From positions 1 to 9,238 of the forward strand of contig CBFGXE010000068.1 in the NCBI GenBank assembly GCA_965652645.1: DNA of 9,238 nucleotides, read 5' to 3'. The stretch's first letter is position 1. Each line of letters opens with the position of its first letter. Positions 1 to 5,686 of the stretch are shown piece by piece. The notes below the pieces were generated by a model. That model searched no databases. It saw only the letters and a list, made by a program, of their open reading frames with translations, and had not been told where the DNA came from. This stretch comes from ZC4RG30 sp965652645 (lineage in GTDB: Bacteria; Pseudomonadota; Gammaproteobacteria; Steroidobacterales; Steroidobacteraceae). The position numbers and the translations under genes are program-made.

Positions 1-924
1 GCCACGCGACACCGCGCTCCACAGGTTGAGCTCGGAGAACCAGCGGATGCCGCGGTCAAAGGTGGTGGCGGCGATGGTCAGCAGCACCGCGCTGATCACC
101 AGTGCGATCTGCAGCGCCAAACCCTGCTCCAGCCCGAAGATCAGCGAGAAGCCCACGCCCAGCAGCACCACGCCGATGCCCAGGGACGTGGCCACGCCGA
201 ACACCGTGCCCACCAGCGCGATGATGCTGATGCCATCGCCCAGCGGCCCGCGCACGCGCTTGCCCGGCAGCGGATAGAGCGCGGCGCGGATCGGCAGCGG
301 CATGCCCCAGCGGTAGGCGAAATAGTCCATCGCCATGCCGAGCAGCGCGTACATCCACCAGCCGGCGATGCCGTAGTGGAACATCGTCCACACCACTGCG
401 TCCTGCACCGCCGCGGCGGTGGCGCCGTCGCCCGAGGGCGGGTACAGGTACTGCACCACGGGGCCTGTGACCGAATAGAACAGCATGTCGATGCCCACGC
501 CCCGCGGCGAACAGCATCGCCACCCAGGTGGTGAGTCCGTACTGCGGCCGCGAGTGGTCCGGCCCGAGGCGCACGTCGCCTTCCTTCGAGAGCGCCACCC
601 AGAGCACGAAGCCGATCACCAGCGTGACCGTGAGCAGGTAGTACCAGCCGAGGTTGAGCGCGATCCAGTCGACCGCTCCCTTCATCGCCACCCGCGCCGC
701 GTCCGGCACCAGGATCGCCCAGACCGGGAAGGCCAGGATCACCAGCGAGGAGGCCACCAGCATCCGCCAGTTGATGCGCGGCGCCCGGGGTTCCAGCAGC
801 TCCTGCGGACCCTTGCTCAGGTCGCTGTGCGAGACCGGCGCATCGTCCTCGTCGTGCCGGCCGGACCGGACGGAGGGCCCGGCCGCGTGCTGGAGGGGTC
901 GTTGTCGGAAGGCTCCATCGGCAT
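1..924 (-). pseudogene. BCCT-family transporter, frameshifted and cut by the window edge
   Basis: Secondary transporter of the betaine/choline/carnitine family (inner membrane, uptake of quaternary amines by ion coupling). TM1 follows the motif RINWRM (codons just above 763) and runs LVASSLVILAFPVWAIL; further helices follow. After joining frames at 500-503 the sequence continues GIDMLFYSVTGPVVQYLYP, then HYGIAGWWMYALLGMAMDYF, then the family hallmark GTVFGVATSLGIGV, and reaches GIRWFSELNLWSAVSRG at base 1, so the C-terminal half lies outside the window. The reading frame is broken at 500-503, where a run of four C gives AAGRGH instead of the expected AAGVGID; removing one C repairs it. The frame carrying RINWRM has no ATG, GTG or TTG before an upstream stop, whereas ATGs at 924 and 918 open another frame (MPMEPSDNDPSS) that would join it if one base were missing near 850-870. 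Substrate cannot be told. It could be a real pseudogene or a live gene with sequencing errors. Confidence 0.85.
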
Positions 925-983
925 CGTCAGTCAGTCCGCCGGGCGGGTCGCCCGTGATGAAGCTGCGACCGTGACCGCCGGGG

Positions 984-989
984 TGTCAA
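984..989 (-). promoter_or_regulatory. possible -35 box upstream of the BCCT gene
   Basis: On the minus strand a perfect TTGACA lies about 60 bases upstream of the candidate BCCT start at 924. The region 17-18 bases downstream (GCAGCT/CAGCTT) is a poor -10 box, so this is only a candidate promoter. The 148-base gap between the BCCT start and the lipoprotein gene at 1073 holds nothing else but the hairpin at 995-1011. Confidence 0.25.
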
Positions 990-994
990 CGCGG

Positions 995-1011
995 CGTCCC
1001 GGCTCGGGACG
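995..1011. other. perfect hairpin between lipoprotein and BCCT genes
   Basis: A 7-bp stem CGTCCCG/CGGGACG closes a 3-base loop. It lies about 60 bases past the stop of the lipoprotein gene at 1073 in the direction of its transcription. No T-run follows, so it is not a classical intrinsic terminator; it could be a weak terminator, an RNA 3'-end protector or an operator. Confidence 0.4.
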
Positions 1012-1072
1012 GTGCGGCTGGCCGGGAGGGCAGCGTGGATGCGGACCCGGCGGCAGGCAATACGGGGTGACC

Positions 1073-1699
1073 TCAGGGCCGGAGGCGTTCGCCGGTGGTG
1101 CGCAGGCTGCCGAGCATGGCCCACATGCCCGGCGCGATGCCTTCCAGCGCCTCGCGGTGCGGCAGGTGCAGGGTGACCCGGTAGCGGCCGCCGTCGATCC
1201 GCGCCACCAGCATGGTCATGCTGATGCCGTCGCCGCGCGCCTGCCGGGCCAGCTCCACCTCGGCCCTGGCTTCGGGCGGGAAGCCAGCCTGCACGTCGGC
1301 CGTCCGGGCGGCGCCCACGCCGGAAAGCGCCAGGTCCATGTCGGCGGCCAGCGTGTCGATCGCGGCGCCCTCGTCGATGCGCTCGATGCGCATGAAGAAG
1401 TCCGGATCCACGCGTGCGTAGGCGAGGTCGCAGCAGGGTTCCTCCTGGGTCATTTCCAGCTGCGGGAGCACGTAGATGGCATAGCCTTGCGGGCTCTCGA
1501 AAAGACGTGCCTCGCGGGCTTCGCGCTGGCCTTCGACGTGTACCTCGAGCAGGCGCGTGGCCGGCAGCGGCGCAGCGGTGGCGGACGGCGCGGCTTCCGC
1601 CACCGGGGCCTCCGTCGGGCGTTCGGCCGACCCGCAGGCGACCAGCACCGCCGCCAACGCCAGGCCGCATCCCCCGCGGAAGAACCGGATCGTCCTCAC
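1073..1699 (-). CDS. putative outer-envelope lipoprotein, unknown function
   Basis: Predicted 208-residue exported lipoprotein. The start is GTG at 1699, chosen because it overlaps the TGA of the upstream gene (GTGA, 1696-1699), which implies translational coupling. The N-terminus MRTIRFFRGGCGLALAAVLVAC is a lipoprotein signal: two or three Arg, a hydrophobic stretch, and a lipobox LVAC with the lipidated Cys at residue 22. An Ala/Pro-rich linker follows (about residues 25-45). The mature part has a Cys pair (EEPCCDLAY), a motif RVDPDFFMRIERIDEGAAIDTL and a C-terminal section that looks beta-rich. I recognise no domain. The next residue after the lipidated Cys is Gly, not Asp, which by the Lol rule favours the outer membrane. 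It sits in a two-gene unit with the unknown gene at 1696-2154. It could be a periplasmic partner of that gene, but nothing in the sequence shows what it binds. Confidence 0.8.
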   Translation of the reverse strand: MRTIRFFRGGCGLALAAVLVACGSAERPTEAPVAEAAPSATAAPLPATRLLEVHVEGQREAREARLFESPQGYAIYVLPQLEMTQEEPCCDLAYARVDPDFFMRIERIDEGAAIDTLAADMDLALSGVGAARTADVQAGFPPEARAEVELARQARGDGISMTMLVARIDGGRYRVTLHLPHREALEGIAPGMWAMLGSLRTTGERLRP

Positions 1700-2154
1700 T
1701 CGTCGTCGTAGTCGATGGAGATGGACGCCTGCGTGGCGCCCATCCGCTCGAATACCGCGCAGAGCAGCGTGCACAGGTAGATCGAATGCGTGCCGGAGGA
1801 AAACACGCTGGCCGAGTAGTCCGCGCTGCCGGCCACGGGTTCGACGTGGATGGCGTCGAAGCACTCCTCGACGGTCAGCTGCGGATCGAGCCAGATCCGC
1901 TCGCCGCTCTCCAGCCACCGCGCCTCGTGCGTCGCGCGCGCGGCCACCTCCGGATCCCGCGCCGTCCATTCCAGGTTCCGCCCACCCTCGTTCGTGGCCT
2001 TGAGCAGCGCCGTGATGCCGGGATCGACGGCATCGAACATGGCGTACACCTCGTCGCTGGACAGGTCCATGTGGATGCCGTTGAACAGCTCGGCGATGGC
2101 GGCGAGCCTGTCCGGGTCGCCTGAAAAAACGATATGGCCTGTTGCTTCGCTCAC
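1696..2154 (-). CDS. unknown acidic cytoplasmic protein, 152 residues
   Basis: I do not recognise the family. The start is GTG at 2154 (VSEATGHIVF), preceded by a GGGGA Shine-Dalgarno sequence at good spacing; no better ATG exists near it. There is no signal peptide or membrane segment. The protein is strongly acidic (many Asp and Glu, a single Lys) and ends SISIDYDDE. It contains an EECFDAIHVEP stretch and a Cys-containing hydrophobic stretch near the C-terminus (YLCTLLCAVFERMG). Small size, acidity and a position beside insertion-sequence debris resemble immunity or accessory proteins, but that is only an impression. The downstream lipoprotein gene starts inside its stop codon, so the two products are probably made together. 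Confidence 0.75.
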   Translation of the reverse strand: MSEATGHIVFSGDPDRLAAIAELFNGIHMDLSSDEVYAMFDAVDPGITALLKATNEGGRNLEWTARDPEVAARATHEARWLESGERIWLDPQLTVEECFDAIHVEPVAGSADYSASVFSSGTHSIYLCTLLCAVFERMGATQASISIDYDDE

Positions 2155-2181
2155 GTAATTCCCCGATCGCCATTGAGTTGC

Positions 2182-2196
2182 CCGGCGCTGCGCCGG
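2182..2196. other. small perfect hairpin upstream of the unknown gene
   Basis: CCGGCG, loop CTG, CGCCGG: a 6-bp stem in the leader of the minus-strand gene starting at 2154. No T-run follows in either direction. A TTGACC sits on the minus strand about 25 bases further upstream (near 2214-2219) without a convincing -10 box. This could be an operator or leader structure, or chance in GC-rich DNA. Confidence 0.25.
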
Positions 2197-2247
2197 ACCG
2201 CCTCATCCTTCCAGGTCAACGCTGTGCTGACTGAACGCGACACCCCG

Positions 2248-2640
2248 TGACCTGCCCCCTCCCGCCGTACCAGCGACTGCTGGCAAAGCGGGGGTTGAAG
2301 GATACCGCGGTGGTGCTGCTTCTGCTCCGATGCCTGGCGGCGAATCGGGCCGGCGGGGTGCGGCCGCAGCTGCCGTGCGGTCGGACCTCGTTGTAGTCCC
2401 GTCGCACTCGCCAATCACCTCGCTAGCCTGCGCCAGCGAAGTGAACCGGTGTTCGTTGAGGCACTCGTCATGGAACTTGCCGTTGAAGCTCTCGATGTAG
2501 CCGCTTCCTCGTCGGGTCGCCCGGCTCGATCAACGGATGATAGATGCCGTGTTGCTGCGCCCAGGCGATGAAGACGCGGCTGGTGAACTCGGGACCGTTG
2601 TCGGTGCGCATCATGCTCCCGGCCTGGCGGCGCGGACGTG
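2248..2640 (-). mobile_element. decayed IS3-family element: C-terminal part of orfB transposase
   Basis: This stretch between the genes at 2154 and 2643 is a transposase remnant. On the minus strand one frame reads MMRTDNGPEFTSRVFIAWAQ then HGIYHPLIEPG, a second reads YIESFNGKFHDECLNEHRF then TSLAQASEVIGE, and a third reads RRDYNEVRPHGSCGRTPPAR followed by FAARHR. Together these are the end of an IS3-family DDE integrase: the second catalytic Asp lies in TDNGPEF, the Glu in YIESFNG, and RDYNEVRPH is the usual tail. The first catalytic Asp, the whole N-terminus and orfA are missing. At least two single-base frameshifts separate the frames (near 2500-2520 and near 2408-2412). The plus-strand sequence TGACCTGCCCCCT at 2248 begins with TG as IS3 ends do and is the probable right terminal repeat; no partner left end is visible. 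The left limit near 2640 is approximate and abuts the DUF2059 stop codon. Confidence 0.85.
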
Positions 2641-2642
2641 GT

Positions 2643-3131
2643 TCAGGGCGCATCCCCTGCCGGCGGGGCGCTCTCGAGCGCCTGGATCCTTGCAGCCTCC
2701 TCGAGGATCAATGCCTCCAGCTCGGGGAGATGATCCTGGATGCTCTGCTGCCCCAGCTGGGCGCCCTTGCTCATCAGCGAAGGAAGTTTCTCGAGCACCT
2801 TCTGCCCCGTTCCGGTGGAATAGAAGGCGATGGTCTCGGCGAGCTCGGCCTGGGTGAACTCGGAAGCATACAGCTCGACCAGCTGCGGCTTCAGCACCGG
2901 ATAGCTCATGTACCTGGTGAGAAAGCCGCGCATCACAGCCCGGTACGGCGCCAGGTCGGGGTTCGCGACGATCTGGGCATCCAGCGCCGTGTCGATCGCC
3001 GCGTCGAGGACGTTGCCCATATGCAGCACGTCGAGCATCCGTTCGGCTTCCGCCCGTGCTCCATCCTCCGCAGTCGCGCTGCCGCTGAAGACAAGCGCGA
3101 ATGCCAACACCACAAAGTTCAGATAACGCAC
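2643..3131 (-). CDS. DUF2059 domain-containing exported protein
   Basis: A 162-residue periplasmic protein of the DUF2059 family, whose role is not firmly known. The start is GTG at 3131, chosen because a strong AAGGGGG Shine-Dalgarno sequence lies just upstream and because it gives a clean signal peptide, MRYLNFVVLAFALVFSGSAT, with a predicted signal peptidase I site after A21 (TATA before ED). The DUF2059 core (about residues 76-134) shows LVELYASEFTQAELAETIAF followed by YSTGTGQK and a KLPSLM segment, the usual helix-rich pattern. The tail is Glu/Ala-rich and ends with APPAGDAP. The gene appears full length although the IS3 remnant begins at its stop codon. It lies 73 bases downstream of the lipoprotein gene at 3205-3672 with no clear terminator between, so the two may share a transcript. 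Confidence 0.85.
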   Translation of the reverse strand: MRYLNFVVLAFALVFSGSATAEDGARAEAERMLDVLHMGNVLDAAIDTALDAQIVANPDLAPYRAVMRGFLTRYMSYPVLKPQLVELYASEFTQAELAETIAFYSTGTGQKVLEKLPSLMSKGAQLGQQSIQDHLPELEALILEEAARIQALESAPPAGDAP

Positions 3132-3204
3132 GGATCCCCCTTTTTGAAGTTGCAGATGCGGACCATACCCACAGACAGTGCAGGCGTATCCCCCTGCAGC
3201 GGCA

Positions 3205-3672
3205 TCATTGCGCCTGCATTTCGCGCTGCTGGAGCGTGCTGCATCTGGCCGATTCGTTGCCCAGACTTGCCGACAGATGCTTTCTTCCGTCTTGCAGCAC
3301 GTTGGCCACGCCAATGGCTCGGTAATGCCCGCGCCATGACGGAAACACCATTATTTCAAATTCATCGCCAATTCTCGGGTCGGTTGGCGGAAATACCAGA
3401 TTGACTTTGTCACCATCCTGGGTATGCGTGCGGACCAGGGTAACCTGTCCGGACGACTCTCCATCAGTGCGAAACTCGGCGCTCGCCTGTCCGGTTGATG
3501 TGTTCCAGGAGATGACGGAAGGCAGAAGCATTCCGTCTCCTTCCACCGTGCATATGGTTGTACCGTGATCGGTGTTCTTGCCGGACTGACCTGACGGTGC
3601 CGTCGAGTGCTTCACGGCAGTTGCGCAGCCCGTCAGGGCCAAGAGCGCGACAAATCCCACAAGCAGGTTCAT
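3205..3672 (-). CDS. putative lipoprotein, unknown function
   Basis: A 155-residue exported lipoprotein. The start ATG at 3672 follows an AAAGGAAAG Shine-Dalgarno sequence. The signal peptide is short, MNLLVGFVALLALTGC, with lipobox LTGC and the lipidated Cys at residue 16. A Ser/Gly-rich linker is followed by a compact domain that contains two more cysteines (C41 in TICTVE and C144 in ARCSTL) which could form a disulfide in the periplasm, and beta-type stretches such as GQASAEFRTDGE and DKVNLVFPPTD. I recognise no family. The base composition is visibly less GC-rich than in the core genes on the right, and the gene lies between two insertion-sequence scars, which suggests acquisition by transfer. 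It is probably co-transcribed with the DUF2059 gene downstream. Confidence 0.8.
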   Translation of the reverse strand: MNLLVGFVALLALTGCATAVKHSTAPSGQSGKNTDHGTTICTVEGDGMLLPSVISWNTSTGQASAEFRTDGESSGQVTLVRTHTQDGDKVNLVFPPTDPRIGDEFEIMVFPSWRGHYRAIGVANVLQDGRKHLSASLGNESARCSTLQQREMQAQ

Positions 3673-3713
3673 ATCTTTCCTTTGGACGTGCGTTCGGACC
3701 TGTTCAGCGGCCC

Positions 3714-3749
3714 GGTAATCCCCCTTGTTTGGCAGTCGCCAAAGGTGGA
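3714..3749 (+). repeat. terminal inverted repeat of the IS remnant (orfB side)
   Basis: Begins GGTAATCCCCC and ends AAAGGTGGA. Compared with the reverse complement of 4026-4063, the outer 11 bases match exactly and the inner 23 bases match at 17 positions, with a 2-base gap between the blocks. Confidence 0.75.
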
Positions 3750-3750
3750 G

Positions 3751-3863
3751 CTAAGCGGCAAGGGCCAGTTTCCGCATCGGCGTGATGCCGCCGAGCGCCA
3801 TGTTCGGGCGCTCATGGTCGCAAGTCCATAGCCAGCGGGTGGCTTTGCCCTGCACCTGCTCGA
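3751..3863 (-). pseudogene. C-terminal fragment of IS3-type orfB transposase
   Basis: The minus-strand frame reads VEQVQGKATRWLWTCDHERP then NMALGGITPMRKLALAA and a stop at 3751. The block HERPNMALGGITP is the typical end of IS3-family (IS407-like) orfB proteins. All catalytic residues are missing, because only about the last 37 residues remain. The homology stops abruptly near 3863, where the IS110-type sequence begins on the other strand. Confidence 0.8.
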
Positions 3864-3865
3864 CG

Positions 3866-3937
3866 CGGGATTTCGCCCGGGCTACCGGGGAGCTGGCCAA
3901 GACCGACGCCATCGATGCCAGGCTCCTGGCGCCCATG
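3866..3937 (+). pseudogene. IS110-type transposase fragment
   Basis: The plus-strand frame reads RDFARATGELAKTDAIDARL then LAPMA. RDFARATG plus LAKTDxIDAxxLA is characteristic of the N-terminal DEDD domain of IS110-family transposases. Only about 24 residues are convincing; there is no start, no C-terminal part and no element end. It sits inside the IS3-type remnant in the opposite orientation, so it was either inserted there and then mostly deleted, or captured during a rearrangement. Confidence 0.7.
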
Positions 3938-3972
3938 GCCGGAATGTTCGGTGATCGCCTGCGCCGCCATGT

Positions 3973-3993
3973 GGTGAAGCGGGACTTCTTCAT
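3973..3993 (-). pseudogene. start of IS3-type orfA with its ribosome binding site
   Basis: ATG at 3993 follows GAGGAGG at ideal spacing and encodes MKKSRFT, the usual opening of IS3/IS407-type orfA proteins. The similarity ends after these seven residues. The binding site and start are intact, so a short junk peptide could still be made if the site is transcribed. Confidence 0.55.
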
Positions 3994-4025
3994 TGGAACC
4001 TCCTCGGGAAAGGGTTCGAGAAAAT

Positions 4026-4063
4026 TCCACTTATGGCGTCAGCTAACCTGTGGGGGGATTACC
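4026..4063 (-). repeat. terminal inverted repeat of the IS remnant (orfA side)
   Basis: Read on the minus strand it begins GGTAATCCCCCC and ends ATAAGTGGA; it pairs with 3714-3749. A GGTAATCCCCC outer end on both sides shows that both original element ends are preserved. Confidence 0.75.
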
Positions 4064-4099
4064 GTCCATGACGCTTCCCCCTGATGGATGGAGAAGGTT

Positions 4100-4477
4100 C
4101 TACAGCAATCTTGTCCCGAGCGGCACGTCACGGTCCGGCACGCACAGCGCCACGTCACCGTTGGCATCGTGGAAGCCGGTCACCAGGCACTCCGACATCT
4201 GCGGGCCGATCTGCTTGCGCGGGAAGTTGACCACGGCCACGACCAGGCGGCCGACGAGGTCTTCCGGCCGGTAGTGGGCGGTGATCTGGGCGCTCGACTT
4301 GCGGATGCCCAGCGCTTCGCCGAAGTCGACGTGGAGCACATAGGCGGGCTTGCGGGCCTCCTTGAATTCGGCCGCTTCCACGATGCGACCGACCCGCAGC
4401 TCGACCTTCAGGAAGTCATCGAAGGTGATCGGCTGCATCGGGACCGGGTCCGGGTCCGAGGCCTGGGCCGCCGTCAC
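4100..4477 (-). CDS. csaA: CsaA-type tRNA-binding protein
   Basis: Small tRNA-binding OB-fold protein of the CsaA family, reported in other bacteria to bind tRNA and to have chaperone-like or export-related activity. The family core starts at MQPITFDDFLKVELRVGRIV and continues through FKEARKPAYVLHVDFG, GIRKSSAQITAHY, VVAVVNFPRKQIGP, MSECLVTGFHD and PDRDVPLGTRLL, so the domain is complete (about 112 residues). I chose the GTG at 4477: it overlaps the TGA of the VOC gene (GTGA, 4474-4477), has a GAGG sequence seven bases upstream and adds 13 residues (MTAAQASDPDPVP). The alternative ATG at 4438 fits the usual family start but has no visible ribosome binding site. The coupling to the VOC gene may be a product of the deletion there. 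No terminator is evident after the stop; the IS remnant ends 36 bases downstream. Confidence 0.9.
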   Translation of the reverse strand: MTAAQASDPDPVPMQPITFDDFLKVELRVGRIVEAAEFKEARKPAYVLHVDFGEALGIRKSSAQITAHYRPEDLVGRLVVAVVNFPRKQIGPQMSECLVTGFHDANGDVALCVPDRDVPLGTRLL

Positions 4478-4785
4478 GCCGCGGCCTCGCCCCACACCGC
4501 CAAGTCGAAGATCGGCTTCACCACTTCGCCGCCCGCGGCCTCGACTTTGGCCAGGCTGGCTTCGAGCGCGTCGCTGTACAGCACGATCAGCGCGCTGCCG
4601 CGCTCGGTGCGTCCAGCCACTTCGGCCTTGAAGAAGCCACCGTCCAGGCCCTCGTTCGAGAACGCGGCGTAGTGCGGGCCGTAATCGACGAAGCTCCAGC
4701 CGAAGGCCTCGCTGAAAAAGCGCTTGCTGGCCGCAAGATCCAGCGAGGGAAACTCGACGTAGTTGATCTTGTCGTGGCGTGCCAT
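4474..4785 (-). CDS. VOC (glyoxalase/bleomycin-resistance fold) protein, apparently internally deleted
   Basis: A 103-residue protein of the vicinal oxygen chelate superfamily. ATG at 4785 follows GGAGG at good spacing. The sequence opens MARHDKINYVEFPSLDLAAS with the usual FFSEAFGWSFVDYGPHYAAF and GLDGGFF motifs, and reaches AKVEAAGGEVVKPIF at residues 79-93. In relatives I know, KPIF is followed by a stretch like FPGGRRFHFTDPSGNE before LAVW; here it passes directly from KPIFD to LAVWGEAAA. About 16 residues are therefore missing, including the Glu of the GNE motif that is normally the last metal ligand, and one strand of the second beta-alpha-beta unit. The reading frame is kept. The product is probably unstable or inactive, unless the assembly is wrong. 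Substrate is unknown even for the intact family. It starts 43 bases downstream of the VWA gene. Confidence 0.85.
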   Translation of the reverse strand: MARHDKINYVEFPSLDLAASKRFFSEAFGWSFVDYGPHYAAFSNEGLDGGFFKAEVAGRTERGSALIVLYSDALEASLAKVEAAGGEVVKPIFDLAVWGEAAA

Positions 4786-4828
4786 GAACGGGCCTCCGGG
4801 CCGGCCGTGATTGCGAGCGGCCCCGGGC

Positions 4829-5557
4829 TCAGAACGGAAGCCAGTTGCCCGCGTTGGACTGGTCGATGTACTCGCCACCGTTGTCCCTGGCGAGCTGCTG
4901 CAGGAACGACGCGTCCTTGTCTTCGCCGAAACCGATGGTGTGGATGACCACGTGCCGCGTGCCGTTGAGTGCCGCGACCCGCTCAAGAATGCCGGCGTTG
5001 CTGGAGTCCGTCGGCTGGCCGTCGGTCAGCAGGAAGATCACGGTGGCATCCGGGTACTGGAATGCGCGTTCGAGCGCGGTCTTCATGGGCGTGCCACCCG
5101 AAGCGGAGACCTGATTGATGCGCACGATGTCGACGTTCTTCTGCGTGGTTGCGGCGGCGACCATCTGGTCATGCCAGCCGTCGACCTGGCCGCCGAAGGT
5201 CACGATGGCATAGCGGCTTGGTGGCTGCAGCCCGCGCACGGCCGGAATCAGGGCGCGCTTGGCGGCTCCCATCTTGTTGCCTTCGCTGCGCAGCTGGTTG
5301 CCGACGACGTTGCCGAGGACGCCGCCAAGCTTGTCCTGAGCCACGTCGGCCGTCCTGTTCAGCACCTGGCCCTGGACGGCGCCGCTGACCACGCCCTCGT
5401 CCTTGCCTTCCATGCTGCCGGAGCGGTCCAGCACGAACACCACGTTCTGGTTTGCCGTCTTGACTCCGTAGTAGCTGTCCGAGGTCTGGACGGCGTAGCA
5501 GCCAGAGAGAAGCATGACCATGCCGGTGGCGACGAGAGTCTGGAATACACCCTTCAT
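4829..5557 (-). CDS. von Willebrand factor type A domain lipoprotein
   Basis: A 242-residue envelope lipoprotein with a VWA (metal-dependent adhesion) fold. ATG at 5557 is chosen because it gives a lipoprotein signal directly, MKGVFQTLVATGMVMLLSGC, with lipobox LSGC and the lipidated Cys at residue 20, and GGAG lies upstream. The VWA domain covers about residues 37-235 and has a complete MIDAS: D44-x-S46-x-S48 (DRSGSM), T156 (SGGTPMKT) and D179 (LLTDGQPTD). An insert after the first strand (about 52-95, VVSGAVQGQVLNRTADVAQD) looks helical and is not usual for minimal VWA domains. Such proteins mediate metal-dependent protein contacts in the periplasm or on the outer membrane. The partner is unknown. 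The gene does not sit beside a MoxR-type ATPase, which often accompanies VWA proteins. Confidence 0.9.
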   Translation of the reverse strand: MKGVFQTLVATGMVMLLSGCYAVQTSDSYYGVKTANQNVVFVLDRSGSMEGKDEGVVSGAVQGQVLNRTADVAQDKLGGVLGNVVGNQLRSEGNKMGAAKRALIPAVRGLQPPSRYAIVTFGGQVDGWHDQMVAAATTQKNVDIVRINQVSASGGTPMKTALERAFQYPDATVIFLLTDGQPTDSSNAGILERVAALNGTRHVVIHTIGFGEDKDASFLQQLARDNGGEYIDQSNAGNWLPF

Positions 5558-5635
5558 TTGAATCACTCCATTGACAGAATATGGGCAGGAACAAGCGGGG
5601 ACGGCAGCTGCGGCGGTCCCGAACGCCTTTCCTCC

Positions 5636-5667
5636 GGGCCGGCGATTGTAGGCCAATCGGCCGGCCC
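5636..5667. other. long near-perfect hairpin between hydrolase and VWA genes
   Basis: GGGCCGGCGATTG pairs with CAATCGGCCGGCCC around a 5-base loop (TAGGC), with one bulged base. It is 20 bases past the stop of the hydrolase gene and about 80 bases before the VWA start. No T-run follows on either strand, so it is not a textbook intrinsic terminator, though a GC-rich stem of this size could stall polymerase or protect the 3' end of the upstream transcript. Confidence 0.5.
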
Positions 5668-5686
5668 ACTCCCCCTCGCGCGGGAG

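Larger units (their letters stand above)
3714..4063 (-). mobile_element. 350-bp remnant of an IS3-type element bounded by both inverted repeats, with an IS110 piece inside
   Basis: The 427 bases without an intact gene between 3673 and 4099 are mostly this element. Its two ends are imperfect inverted repeats (3714-3749 and 4026-4063). Reading on the minus strand, the left end is followed by a strong GAGGAGG Shine-Dalgarno sequence and the opening codons of an IS3-type orfA, MKKSRFT (3973-3993). The other end carries the last residues of an IS3-type orfB. Nearly all of both transposase genes is gone and an IS110-type fragment in the opposite orientation fills the middle. A full element of this type is about 1.2 kb, so most of it has been lost. 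It is non-autonomous and resembles a MITE in layout. I could not identify a clean target duplication. An 80-residue frame runs across the mosaic by chance. Confidence 0.75.

Noticed and set aside
485..1711. 408-codon open frame on the plus strand
   Set aside because: Arg/His/Gly-rich shadow that crosses the BCCT gene, the intergenic hairpin and the lipoprotein gene.
1073..2206. 377-codon extension of the lipoprotein gene
   Set aside because: The extra N-terminal part is out of frame with the unknown gene at 1696-2154, and the GTG at 1699 gives a perfect lipoprotein signal.
3751..3993. 80-residue protein with an orfA-like start and an orfB-like end
   Set aside because: The middle does not resemble any transposase in this frame and matches IS110-type coding on the other strand, so it is a chance fusion across a deletion.
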